Shown one piece after another: positions 50,096-61,479 of a DNA stretch of 64,000 nt. How positions within the stretch are numbered: position 1 is the first letter of the stretch; every line of letters starts with the position of its first letter. This stretch comes from Tetragonia tetragonoides. Lineage: Eukaryota > Streptophyta > Magnoliopsida > Caryophyllales > Aizoaceae. Under the pieces are notes generated by a model. That model was not told where the DNA came from and made no database searches. It was given only the letters and a program-made list of their open reading frames with translations. The stretch is from positions 2,841,001-2,905,000 of the forward strand of contig CM076144.1 in the NCBI GenBank assembly GCA_038025085.1. Reading direction: 5' to 3'. A program made the translations under genes and the position numbers.

Positions 50096-50525
50096 GGGGG
50101 TGTTTGGATGTTGGCTCGTAGAGTGGCTTTTGGCAAAATTGGATGTTTGACCAGTCCACCATCCAATATTGGTGTTTGGATGTTAGCTTGTGAGGCTTTT
50201 GGGTTCCCACAAGCCAACTTTTGAAAAGCCAAGGAGGTTGGATTATGGGTATTGGCTGGTAGCATTAATGTAGTCCAATGACATAATAGTCCAAGACTTG
50301 CAATTATTTACTCCTATGCCATCAAATTCCTTAATCATATGAATGTCCTTATAGGTCATTTTACATATAACCAGCTAATATTACCAGCCAATGTTACCAA
50401 ACATCTCTTTTCAGACATCCAATATTACCAGCCCGGTCAAATCAGCTAACAATACCAGCCATCGACCACCAGCCACCAACCATCAGCCAACAGTTAATGT
50501 CACCAGCCAATTGCCAAACAGGGCC
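50096..50525. mobile_element. hAT-like MITE
   Basis: The left end GGGGGTGTTTGGATGTTGGC is inverted relative to the right end CCAATTGCCAAACAGGGCC. Possible 8-bp target duplication AATAGAAT/AATAAAAA with two mismatches. Inside, CCAATATTACCAGCC-type words repeat. No coding capacity. Confidence 0.55.
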
Positions 50526-51187
50526 AATAAAAAACTAAACAAAAACCGAATTACAAAAAGAGAAAGATTAGGTATGAGTGTTAAGGGAGAGAGAAACTTA
50601 CGACTTCAAAAGAACAGCAACGGAGAGAGAATTAGGGTTCGTAGGAAGAGGGGCGACTAATGAGGGGTATGAGTGGATTTATATCGGATGGAAAAATATC
50701 GGATTTGGATTTATATCGAATCGTTCTCTCTCTCTTTTCTTTCCCTTGTACCTCAACTGCCAAATATATAAGGGTGAAACTTATTCAAATTAAATCCAAA
50801 ATCCAATCCAATTCATTCCAAATAAGCAAGCAATTTAGATTGGACTTTTTCGATGTCTGAATTGGATTTGGATTCAAAAAACAAAAATTTTGAATTTTCG
50901 GATTGGATTTGTACTAACCCTTTCGGAGTCCAAAAATCCAAAAATCCAATCCAAATTACACATATATGTATGAAAAATATTAAATAAAAACATAAAACTA
51001 AGCATTATTACCCCAAAAAAAAACCCTAGGTTGAATAAAAGGCTAAAACCCCAAGTGAAAACTGATAAAACGAAGGTAAAATTGTCATTATGGTAACTTC
51101 AATTGTGGCCAAATAAGCCTAATTGTCAAATCAAAGGCAAAAATAACTTTAAATCATGCTGAATCAAAACAAAATTATGGGAGTTTA
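50526..51187. other. Intergenic with a CCAATCCA-rich foldback
   Basis: At about 50780-50960, AATCCAATCCAA words on one side mirror TTGGATTTGGATT words on the other, suggesting a decayed foldback element. Nothing else supported. Confidence 0.4.
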
Positions 51188-51230
51188 TAACTATCATACT
51201 GGTAGTTATGATAAAATAAAATAAAAAGTA

Positions 51231-51486
51231 CTCCCCCTGTTTCAGATAAATGTATACAGTTGTTTTATGAAAGTCAAAGTTTAAAAACTTTGACCATTAA
51301 TTTAAGAAAAATTATATTGATTCACAATGTAAAGTTACTATGGTTAGATTCATTTTCAAAAGTACTTTCGGAAAATCAAATTTTTAAAAATTTATATCTT
51401 CATTTAAATACAAATATTCATGGTCAAAGTAGTGCATTGGAGATCGTGAAAAAGTAACTGTATACATTTATCTGAAACGGAGGGAG
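51231..51486. mobile_element. Stowaway-like MITE
   Basis: Ends CTCCCCCTGTTTCAGATAAA and TTTATCTGAAACGGAGGGAG, with TA on both sides (51229-51230 and 51487-51488). Long terminal match extends through TGTATACAGTT. A word, ATAACTATCATACTGGTAG, lies outside the element on both sides (about 51188 and 51526). Confidence 0.88.
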
Positions 51487-51488
51487 TA

Positions 51489-53049
51489 AAATAAATCAGA
51501 GTAGTTTATATTTGCAAGTAATTTATAACTATCATACTGGTAGTTATGGACTCACCAACCATATCACATAATGAAGACACTCTAGTACCATCAACGAGAC
51601 TCATTCGAGGCATAATATGACATCTTATAGGAAGGGTACACACTCTCTAATTATCAAAAAAAAAAAAAAAGGGTACACACTATCTCATCATAGTGAGAGC
51701 AGAGTGGTATTTTACATATGAGCATAACTATTTAAGAGATTTAGGACACTGTTCCATTTATGATTTTTTACACTTCTAATATGGAGTTCTCTAATGATTG
51801 TAAAAACAATATGCTTTGCCAACTTCACTCGTTGAAATCTGAATTTGTTGCGGCAATCCAAATGTGGCTGCTTGTGCATTGAAATTTGAAAATTTTGAAA
51901 GGACTAGGTGGTTGTGCTCCTTGGTGTTAGAATTTGACCCTGACAAGGTTAAGGCAAGGTATAGAAGGCTTAGGCTTTTGTGAAGACGTGGGATCTTAAA
52001 GGTGCTCATGATGATCTTAGTATTGTTGCTGCTAATAATCCTCTAAAAATCCTCTGTGTATGATTTGGACGAATCAAAGAAGTGGAAGAAAGGGAACAGA
52101 GTTCCCGCTCAATACCACTTAGAGGAAGCCTTTACTATGAAGACTTGTTATTCGACCCCAACAAATGTTAATGCATGCCAAGGTCTGTGTTGTTGGTGCT
52201 AGCAGTGAATCTTAATATTGTAAGCCAGAGGTTGGTTGGCAAGAGTGTTTGTCTTCGTAAAGGATCTTTTACCGCAAAGGACTATAAGGAGTCTGCCAGT
52301 AAGTTACTCCTATAGAAGTAAAAACCACTTTGTCCAAGTGCCTCCTATATTGTGTACAATCAAATATTGCAAGGGAAGGAAATTAGCTTTTACCAACCCT
52401 CTTCCTTATCACTAATGACAGTTTATGTTTGTAAGAACTCAATGTATGTTTCCCTGATGCATACGTATGTACGTCTAGAACACCGATTGAGCGAATTAAA
52501 GATCAAGAACTATGACGTATCAAACAAACAAAACAAACGAACAACTATTTTTGTGTGAATCTGGTTTAATCAACAAGAAACTAAAATTGTAGGAATCAAA
52601 AGGATAACTATAGTTCACCACTTGATTTCTCTAAAGGCAAAACCACCTAGAACTCAAGATGAAGATCTCTATTGTGGTTGGTTTGTTGGTTAGGGTTTTG
52701 TTTTTTGGCAAACCCAAAATGTTCAATTTTCAAAAATCCTATTGAACTCTAAAATGTTCAATTTTCAAAATTCCTATTGAACTCTGAAATGTTCAATTTT
52801 TCAAAACTGATTGACCTCTGTATTCAGATAAGTTCAATCTTTTCACAACTTTGCATTGAACTTTGTGTATTCAGATAAGTTCAATTTTTCAAAAAACGGC
52901 ATTTCACCGACCCTGGGCAAGCCACCCGAATCAGGCAAAAAACCTGACCAATCCCACAGAGATGTCCTAGGACGTTGACGAGAAAGATGTACGCAATGGA
53001 GTACTTTGACTTTCGCTCTTATTTCGAACTCAGCCAAAGTGGGGGCTTC
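51489..53049. other. Intergenic with a possible TPR-gene fragment
   Basis: At about 51925-52030 the plus strand, with frame changes, reads FDPDKVKARYRR, then KTWDLKGAHDDLSI. This resembles a TPR helix pair of the NVKALYRRA type followed by an 'AxxDL' helix. Stops and frameshifts follow. No complete gene. At 52725-52885 the phrase AAAATGTTCAATTTTCAAAA is repeated several times. Confidence 0.3.
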
Positions 53050-54530
53050 TGTAGACATCTAAAAATGTCTCATCCCCGAGTCCCGCGAGAAACCCGATGA
53101 TGATAGGTATGGTAGTATGCTCGAGCAATGAAAAGTGCAATGTGCTACATTCTTGATTAATTAAATCTAAACCCAATTTATTGATAAACCTTGGACAACT
53201 TTTGTTTGGGTTGTCCAGACCAATTGGCCTTGTCCAGAATGGCGTTTCAGACTGAAAGATATGGCTTAAGTGGCCCAAATGGCCCAAAGTCAACCCAAGT
53301 CCATGAGTCAACCCCTTTGGTCAACTCAAGGAAGTCAACAAGTCTGAATTCGGAGTCGAAACTTGCAGAGCTCGCGCAAAGTCGAGCACCAGGCGCCAAA
53401 ACTACCCAGGCGCGCCAAGGACTAGCGCGTGCTAGGCTCCTAGCGCTAGGCGCCAGGTCCCAGCACCAGGCGCTAGGCCAAGCGGCTTAGCCGCTAGGCG
53501 TAGCAGCCTAGGCGCTTGTCCGAGCCGCTTGGACAAGCGCACGAGCCGCCCCGTGTTTTCCCTAGTCCAGCCCATTGTTTTGGTCCGGCCTTTCATGTTT
53601 AGACCTAATTAATCACTCGTCTCTATATAAACAAGGCTTAGACGAGAGGTTGGTCGTTTTCTATTCCTTGTGAGCTAAACACATCTAATTCTACTCCTTC
53701 TATGAGAGTTCATCAATAAATACTGATCCCTAGCACCTCAAATCAGCCTCAATCACCTTGCAATACAAGAACTAAACCAACCAATTAATCAAGAGCACAA
53801 GTTCATGCACCCTAAATCACTCCTTTGAGCATACAGGTAATCCATTCTGAGGGTTTTCAATTCCAATTTACTATCTTTTATTACTAACTTGTTTATTGGA
53901 ATGATTTTAGTCTTAATTGTCTTCACTCAAGCATAAAGGCGCTTTCTTTCATATGTACTATCATTAATTGTTGTTGTCGTTGTTATTTCATTCTTATTTG
54001 TTATGATGGAGGATGGGATTGATGATGATGATGATGGAGATTGGATAATTATGTGATTGGATTTGGGTGATTATGTGATATTTTGGATGATTTATGATGT
54101 TTATATATTAGCATGATTATTGGGTTATTAACATATTTATTAGTATGAATGCATGAAATCGATTAAATTGTTAAAAGTGATAACCTTAGTATTAATTAGT
54201 GTAACAAACCCGCTTTGTCTAAATTAGTAATAACCTTAGTATTAATTAGTGTAACAAACCCGTTTTGTCTAAATTAGGATCTTGGACAACCGGCTTATTT
54301 GGAACCTTATGATGTCATAAAAGTAAATTTGATTAGTAAAGGCCATTGCATAGCAATGGGCGTATTGGGTGCCTAACACCTTCCCAATCCGTACCTACAC
54401 TCCCGAACCTACTCTAATGACTAGTCATGTGAGTCTCGTTTACTTTCCCCACATGGGAAAGGGTGCACTTATCCGGATTGATTTCCATTCGATTTCGATT
54501 CGGGTTTGGCATGGTTTTCATTCAAAATAT
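53050..54530 (+). mobile_element. LTR-like region before the gypsy fragment
   Basis: Starts TGTAGACATCTAAAAATGTC, has a TATA box (CTATATAAAC, about 53622) and ends near a sequence TGGTGGCGACTCC that resembles the tRNA-Arg type primer-binding site of some Ty3/gypsy elements. The interior at 53380-53560 is a G+C-rich cluster of AGGCGC/TAGCGC words. A 51-bp tandem duplication lies at 54178-54278. No second LTR is found downstream, and Gag is missing before the protease, so the link to the following pol remnant is uncertain. Confidence 0.4.
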
Positions 54531-54721
54531 GGTGGCGACTCCTCTTTCGTTATGTCCTCGGTGCTAAAGGTGAGCATAGTCCAATTGACTCCAATAAGCA
54601 CAACAACGCAAAGCAAAGCAATTCGAACCACACGTTCGGATCTAAGATTTCCTAAAGAGCGCTTAAGGCAGAGAAATTTAGGAAAGGGATTCTTACAAAG
54701 ATACACCGAGAATGAGGAAGT

Positions 54722-57475
54722 ATGAAAGCTGTTAACTCGACGGCCAAACCAATCCACGGAGTGTCTAAGGGAGTGCCCGTCAAGATGGGGGAGTGGGATG
54801 GCCGCCTCGACTTCACAGTGACACCTTTGGATGACTTCTGCTTGGTATTGGGGATGGACTTCCTTCGAGACACAAAGGAAGCTCCCATGCCGCACCTGAG
54901 TTCCTTGTTGTTGATGAGAGAAAATCCATGTTTGATCAAGGCCTCAGGCCCAAATGTGAAGGCAATGGGGAAGGGTCGATTGCTCTCGGCCATGCAGTTT
55001 GAAAAGGGGCTTCGAAGATGTGAACCGTCATTCCTTGCTACCTTGTCCATGAAAGAAGATTGTCGGGAGGAAGTCACCCCTCCGGAAATTGTGACGCTGC
55101 TCGAGGGATTCAAAGACATCCTACTGAAGGAACTGCCCCAAGTTCTTCCTCCTCGTCGATCCATTGACCATCAGATAGAACTGATTCCAGGGCCGTGCCG
55201 CCTTCTTGCAGCCCATATAGGATGGCACGTGCTACCTGGCACCTCCAGAGTTGGCTGAACTCCGGAAACAGTTGGATGGTCTCTTAAAGGGAGGATTTAT
55301 TCGACCATCTAAGGCTCCTTATGGGGCTCCAGTGTTGTTCCATAAAAATATAGATGAATCCCTTCGGCTGTGTATTGACTATCGAGCACTCAACAAGTTA
55401 ACGGTGAGGAATCACTATCCCATTCTGTTAATTGCTGACTTGTTCGATCAACTTGGCGATGTTGTGTATTTCACGAAGCTTGATTTGAGGTCGGGATATC
55501 ATCAAATTCGTATATCGGAAGGGGATGAGCCGAAGACTGCATGTGTGACAAGATATGGGGCATTCGAGTGGTTAGTGATGCCCTTTGGGTTGACGAACGC
55601 TCCCGCCACATTCTGCACCTTAATGAACCATGTCTTCCACGGGTACTTAGATAAGTTCGTGGTGGTATACCTGGATGACATCGTGATATATAGCAAGTCC
55701 ATGAGTGAGCACGTAGAACACTTGAACCTTGTGTTCGAGAAGTTGCGGGAACACCACCTTTTTGTGAAGCCTGAGAAGTGTTCATTTGCGCAGAAGGAAA
55801 TTAGTTTCCTCAGTCACTTTGTAGGGAAAGGGAAGATGCGCATGGATCCTAAGAAAGTCTCTGCCATCAAGGAGTGGCAACCTCCAAAGAATGTCTCGGA
55901 ACTTCATTCCTTCCTTGGCCTTGCTAACTATTATCGGCGGTTCATTGCAGGGTATTCTGGTATTGTGGCTCCTCTCACTGACTTACTGAAGAAGAGTGAA
56001 GTTTAGGACTAGACCGAGTCACAGAATGAGGCGTTTGAGAACTTGAAAAGAGTAGTAAGCAAAGAACCAGTGTTTGTACTCCCGGATGTCACCAAACCTT
56101 TCGAAGTCGAGACTGATGCCTCGGACTTCGCACTCGGGGGAGTGTTACTGTAAGAGGGGCACCCGGTCGCCTTCGAAAGCCGCAAGTTGAATGGGGCTGA
56201 GTATGCCGCTCAAAAGAAAGAGTTATTGGTCATTGTTCACTGTTTAAGGGTCTGGAGACACTATCTTTTGGGATCCAAGTTCCTTGTTCGCACAGATAAC
56301 ACAGTGGCAAACCACTTCCTGACCCAACCGAGACTTACTGGTCGGCAAGCTAGGTGGCAAGAATCTCTTACGGAATTTGATGTGGAATTCATCTACAAAC
56401 CCGGTGTCAACAACAAGGTCGCGGATGCGCTCAGTTGACGAGCGGACCTAGCTGTCCTAAAACAAATGGCTCACTTGTCAACAAGCCATGTGACCACGTC
56501 TATCCGTGACCAGATCAGACAACATCTAAGTACTGACCCGATGGCCAAGACCCTCAAACAGCTCATCGAAGAAGGGAAAACGAGGCGATTTTGGCTGGAA
56601 GAAGGCCTCATCTTGACCAAGGGACATAGATTGTATGTCCCCAAGGCCGAGGGCCTTCGAAGGAAGTTACTGAGGGAATGTCACGGCACCCTCTGGGCAG
56701 GACATCCAGGGTGGCAACGTACTTTGAGCTTGTTGAAGCATGGGTATTTATGGCCGCAGATGAAGGACGATGTGATGAGTTACACCAGGACTTGTCTCGT
56801 GTGTCAACAGGACAAGCCAAATCGACTCAAGCAGGGTGGCCTGTTGAATCCCCTGGTGGTTCCGACAAGACCATGGGAGAGTGTCTCTATGAACTTCATC
56901 GCCGGGTTGTCGAAAGTTGGGCCCTTGTCAGCAATCATGGTAATAGTGGATCGGTTCTCGAAGTATGCTACCTTCGTCCCGATGCCAAAAGCCACCGGAG
57001 CGGAAGAGACAGCTGTTCTATTCTTCCGGCACATTGTCAAGTACTCGGGGTTGCCCAATAGCATTGTGAGTGATCGAGATGCCCGGTTCACATGTATCTT
57101 TTGGGGTGAACTCTTTAAACTTCTCGGGTTGGACGTGAACATCTCGCCAGGATACCACCCTCAGACGGATGGACAGACGGAAAGATTCAATGGCCTTCTG
57201 GAAGAATATCTCCAGCACTTCGTAAGTGCAAACCAAAGAGAGTGGGTCAGACTGCTGGACGTAGCCTAACTCTGCTTTAACGCTCAAAAGAGTTCGTCAT
57301 CAAACAAGAGTCCTTTCGAAGTAGTCACAGGACAACAACCACTCTTACCACACACTATGGAGGATCAGTACAAGGGTCGAAGCTGGAAGGCTTACGACTT
57401 CACAAAGAGAGTTGAAGCAATATACCGACATTGCTCGGGGCTACCTGGAAAAGGCTTCCAAGAAGAAGTGGGCTG
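54722..57475 (+). pseudogene. Decayed Ty3/gypsy (chromovirus-type) pol
   Basis: Order protease, reverse transcriptase, RNase H, integrase, the Ty3/gypsy order. Protease remnant at 54722-55258 (DDFCLVLGMDFLRD). Reverse transcriptase at 55251-56006 with [22 protein letters not shown] and [11 protein letters not shown]. RNase H zone at about 56110-56438 with TDASDFALGG and KPGVNNKVADALS. Integrase at 56466-57269 with a HHCC finger (H...H...CLVC) and VSDRDARF/HPQTDGQTER; the first catalytic Asp of the usual SMDFI reads Asn (SMNFI). One frameshift near 55220 and in-frame stops at 56004, 56010, 56151, 56436 and 57267. Similarity is closest to the Galadriel-like lineage by eye. It ends without a chromodomain or 3' LTR. 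Confidence 0.88.
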
Positions 57476-57560
57476 ATATATGTTCGCACGTTTCCTTTTT
57501 CCTCTTAGTTTAGAATACCACGTTCCACAAGCTTTACCCAGTTAACGAACGGAATTTTTT
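57476..57560. other. Junction after the gypsy fragment
   Basis: Unclassified sequence; the retroelement breaks off near GGGCTGATATATG. Confidence 0.4.
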
Positions 57561-57598
57561 TCTCTCTCTCGACAATCGCACACAGCGCCCCTTCATCA

Positions 57599-57660
57599 AT
57601 GGGGGTATCACAGCAACACCACCATGAATTAGCTTCCCCAAATTCATCTAAACCTAGAGG
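57599..57660 (+). CDS. Possible first exon of a plant gene
   Basis: After a CT-rich leader (57560-57598), ATG opens MGVSQQHHHELASPNSSKPR and runs into a good donor, AGAG/GTATTA, at about 57659. An A+T-rich intron-like stretch follows. A short exon-like piece with acceptor ATGCAG/G and donor CAG/GTGTG lies at about 60091-60135, but reading frames do not join convincingly to the TPR exons at 60858. It may be the 5' end of the same broken gene. Partial and uncertain. Confidence 0.3.
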
Positions 57661-58347
57661 TATTATTCAGTTCTTTCAATTTGTCGTTTCATTCTTCATC
57701 TCAACTTGTGCGTGTTATATATTGTTATTCTGATAGTAACTAATTCCTTTAGGGTTTATTTACATTCGATTTTTGATTTCATTGCTCTTTAATCTTCTAT
57801 TTATTAAACTTGAAATCAATTGTGCTGTTTGATTAGGTTTTTTTGCGAAATTTTAGTTTCAAATTATTATCTTTGTTTCCAATCATTCTATATCTAGCTT
57901 TCGCATAACCTAATTTTGTGCAAAACCTCTGTCGAATTGAGTAATGCTAAATTACTTTGTGATCTTTTTACTTTATGATTTTTGGATGTCCATTGTTTTG
58001 ATTGATTTTTAGTTTATCCTAATTGGCATTTGTTAATAGCAGGTTTTAATGTCAGCTAAGTGAAAATTGATTATACAACAATTAAATGTAATTTCCAGAA
58101 ATTGATTCTCATATATATCATGTATGATGCCTGATTTTCTTTGTTTCTAAGCTCAATTTCATTGTTAAATTATTGATGTATAGATGTTATTTCTAAGGCT
58201 AAAATGGGAGGAACTGACCGTGAGCGGATTGACATGTTTAGAAAATTACTTTTGTAATGCTGTGATATGATCATATGATTGTTTTAGAAAACAACTTTAT
58301 TTCTGGCAACCTGATGAATCCCTTTCTAGGTTATTTTGTAATATTAA

Positions 58348-59871
58348 GGGTTTTTTGCCTAAAACTACCTTCGGTTTAGCACTTTTTAAAAAAACTACCT
58401 TTCTTTCGCGATTTTGTGAAAAACTACCTTGTTTCCAGTTTTTTTTTTTGCGAAAGACTACCATTTGACGGAAAAATGACTAACGGGTTAACTTTGAGTG
58501 TAAAATACTATATTACCCCTCACTTAAGTTAATTGACTGAGTCAAAATCATTTCCCTTTTATTTTCCCCCCTTTTTTCCCCATTCTCTCTCCTCAATTTC
58601 TCTCTCCTCCTTCTCCGCTTTCTCTCTCCTCAAACTAAAAATCACAAGGGATCATCAGATGCTTACAACACTGTTGGGCTAGAAAATTTGCACTGTTGAC
58701 CACATCCCTAGCCACTTTAACAATAACACAACTAGTGAAGCTTGACGCCTCCTCTCTGATTTGTTGAACTAGTTCTTGAGCCTCCAGACTGACTTTGTTC
58801 AGAATTTTCCTTGTCAAGTTCCTCAAACGCTGCCTTTATCATTTCCTTTACAGACTCATCGCTATCTGAGATATCGGACAAGTCTGGAATATGGGCTGCT
58901 CTAATTTTACCATCAGGACCTTCCATGGTCATGTTCAACATAGCTGAAGGAGGCTTGTCGCTAGAGATTCTCATTTTCCTCATAAGATTCGGGGGAACTT
59001 TCATTGATTTGCCATCCTTTCTGATGCAGCGAAATTTATATGAATTTACATCTTCTTTTAAATCAGTTTGGGTTGGTGGTGATTTCAATGACAATATATC
59101 ATTCCCTCTCGGCCAATCAATACGGTCCCATTGATTGGAATTGGGTTTGATAGATTTAGGAAAATTGTGAATGAAAGATTCTCCATCCGGGGTAACCAAT
59201 TTAAAACCAAAAAAGTGACGGTGATCCATAAAAATATGAAATGTTTGAGAAAACTTCGTTGATGTTGTGCAGTTGATTTTGGTCAACTCTACTGTAGTGC
59301 TAAATTAAGATTATTGGTGTTTGTTTTAAATTTTCAATGCCATTGATGGTGATATTGAGATGGTTTTGTTTGAGATACAGGGGTTTTGCTTATGTAGTTA
59401 TATATCTATGTGTATATATAGCCTCTTGCTCTGTTTTCTGAGAATGAGGAAGGCAGTAAGACTAGAGGAGAGAGAAAGTGAGTATCTGAGAAGATATAGG
59501 GAAGGGGAGAGAGAGGTAAGGGGTAACTGTTGATGTTCAGATTCAATGTTGCTCTCTGCCGTAAACAGAGGAGATGAGAGAGAGAGAGAGACTAGTATTA
59601 AGCAAAACCTTGAAAAATGGCCGTAAACAGAGGAGATGAGAGAGAGAGGTAAGGGCACGTGAGGGCACGTGTTTTTTTGGTTCATAAATGAGGGGTATTA
59701 TGGTCAAATCAAGTTGTTCACACTCAAAGTTAACCCCGTTAGTCATTTTTCCGTCAAATGATAGTCTTTTGCAAAAAAACTGGAAACAAGGTAGTTTTTC
59801 ACAAAATCGCGAAAGTAAGGTAGTTTTTTTCAAAAAGTGCTAAACCGAAGGTAGTTTTAGGCAAAAAACCC
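58348..59871. mobile_element. Mutator-like element carrying an open reading frame
   Basis: Long terminal inverted repeats (58348-58522 and 59689-59871, about 175-183 bp) starting GGGTTTTTTGCCTAAAACTA. The exact 9-bp target duplication TAATATTAA lies at 58339-58347 and 59872-59880. Long repeats and 9-bp duplications are the hallmark of Mutator-like elements. There is no transposase; the interior holds the minus-strand frame at 58732-59286, so this is a Pack-MULE-like structure. Confidence 0.93.
58732..59286 (-). CDS. Unrecognised protein carried by the Mutator-like element
   Basis: 184 residues from an ATG about 400 bp inside the right inverted repeat. I do not recognise the family. Visible features: an N-terminal part with FFGFKLVTPDGESFIHNFPK, a middle part with YKFRCIRKDGKSMKVPPN, a glycine-containing loop MEGPDGKIRAAHIPDL, then an acidic serine-rich stretch DLSDISDSDESVKE and a polar tail. 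No membrane segment or signal peptide. Transcription could begin in the terminal repeat, as in other Pack-MULEs. An overlapping frame (58635-58826) continues in another phase, so the original gene may have been longer and frameshifted. It is either a captured host-gene fragment or an element-specific gene. Confidence 0.5.
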   Translation of the reverse strand: MTKINCTTSTKFSQTFHIFMDHRHFFGFKLVTPDGESFIHNFPKSIKPNSNQWDRIDWPRGNDILSLKSPPTQTDLKEDVNSYKFRCIRKDGKSMKVPPNLMRKMRISSDKPPSAMLNMTMEGPDGKIRAAHIPDLSDISDSDESVKEMIKAAFEELDKENSEQSQSGGSRTSSTNQRGGVKLH

Positions 59872-60857
59872 TAATATTAATGGAAAGGTACACTAAATCT
59901 ATACCAAGGGTACACTAAACCTATACCAAAGGTACAACCTACTATTTGTATCCGGTGTTCTGGGTCTGGTTCTAGAGGTTACGTTGTTATATTCATAGAT
60001 GAGTTTATATTTGATTAGTGATTACTGAACTCTGATAATGAGATGCTGGATGTTGCTGGTTACTGATGTAAATTTCAATGTTTGATGCAGGCTAGGAAGT
60101 CTGTATCAGATGGTGTGGGGGTCAAATTGAGCAGGTGTGTGAAAATTTTGGCAACTTTCACCAATTATCTCAGAAACATGTTTTACGTATATGAAGTATT
60201 CATTATAATGATTTGCTTACATGAGATTAAACCTGAAAGTGTCAGGCATCTAGGATGGCTGGTGGAGTGATTGTTCAGTTCGGACGTGCTAGTTCCTAAA
60301 TCATTTAGTATCCTTGTTGCTTGTAGGCTTTTGATGAAATCTTCAATGTGTGAAATGAAATTATGCCTTAGAAAAATGAAACTAAGCTTTTGGACAAATG
60401 AAAGTAAGCCTTTAGACTAATGAAAGTAGGCAATCACCCAAATGATATCATGAAAACCTTGAGGCAATCCAATAAGATATTGAAGGGACTGAGATTTTCT
60501 AGACAAGCATATATATAAGAATAACTTGGACTGAACGACAAGGGCCTTGAGCTTGGAGGTCAAATGCTTTAATTATCAAACATTAGAATACAGGGAGCAC
60601 TAGTCCTCAAAATGAAACTATGCATGTAGCAAAATGAAACTTCAATACAATAAAATGAAACTGTGCAACAAGGCAACACTTTTGGCGGTAAGAGACTGAA
60701 ACTGGCGAGATCACAGGGTAAAGTTCATATTACAGTTGAACAAGAATACACGAGGTAGAATGTTGTGTACAACTTACCCAATCCCAATCCCAAAACTCTA
60801 AATCCTCTCTCAACTCTTTAGCGGATTTTGCCTCACCTCTTGCCTTGACCTGTGCAG

Positions 60858-61470
60858 GCTTTAAGGAAACTTGCCATGGCATACTTGCAGCAAAACAATT
60901 ACAAAAGCGCCGAAGAGTATTACAGGTAAACATAAACTCTTCGATGTCAAACTTTGATATCTGTCATTTATGTACATATGCCTGCTTTTAACATATTCTT
61001 ACAACTGCTTAGAACATGTTCTATTTTCTGTTATGTAGGAAAGCACTTTCACTTGAGGTTGAAAGAAACATGCAATGCAATCTGGCTGTGTGTTTGAACT
61101 CTGCTTCGAGTCATTCAGGATTCAACTTGTGGAGGGCAGATGTTCGAGTTGTATGCTAAGTCTTATGAACAAGCATTCCAGTTACTGGATGAAATTGTGT
61201 CACAACCAATTCAATCTTTGTGTGAACAGCAAGAAAAGGGCCTGCACGTACCAGAAGAGTTTACACCCCTTCAAATCTAGCGCGAGGATTTCCAAGAAGA
61301 GTTTACATCAATAAGTGGGCAAGAACACCTGAAATTTCTGGTGGACAAAATGGGGATGAGCAGGATTTCCCAATCTACAAAGGTAAAAAGAGTTAGGCTG
61401 ACATGGTTATCCCTCTTCTCCTTGAATTTCTCAGAGCTTGAACAGAAACTAAGTGCCATGATGGAGTAAA
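60858..61470 (+). pseudogene. TPR gene remnant, MS5/TDM1-like
   Basis: An exon at 60858-60925 (acceptor TGTGCAG, donor AG/GTAAAC) reads ALRKLAMAYLQQNNYKSAEE and YYR. The next exon starts at 61039 (acceptor TGTAG) and continues KALSLEVERNMQCNLAVCL. This joined TPR block is typical of the MS5/TDM1/SDI1 family of plant TPR proteins, linked to meiotic exit or sulphur response. After that the frame is lost: the expected leucine-rich linker is missing, a stop follows within 25 codons, and matching sequence (YAKSYEQAFQLLDEI) resumes in another frame at about 61150. A stop interrupts again near 61280. No start codon or earlier TPRs are found. A Mutator-like element sits upstream at 58348-59871, in what may have been an intron. 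Confidence 0.5.
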
Positions 61471-61479
61471 CTCTCAAGC

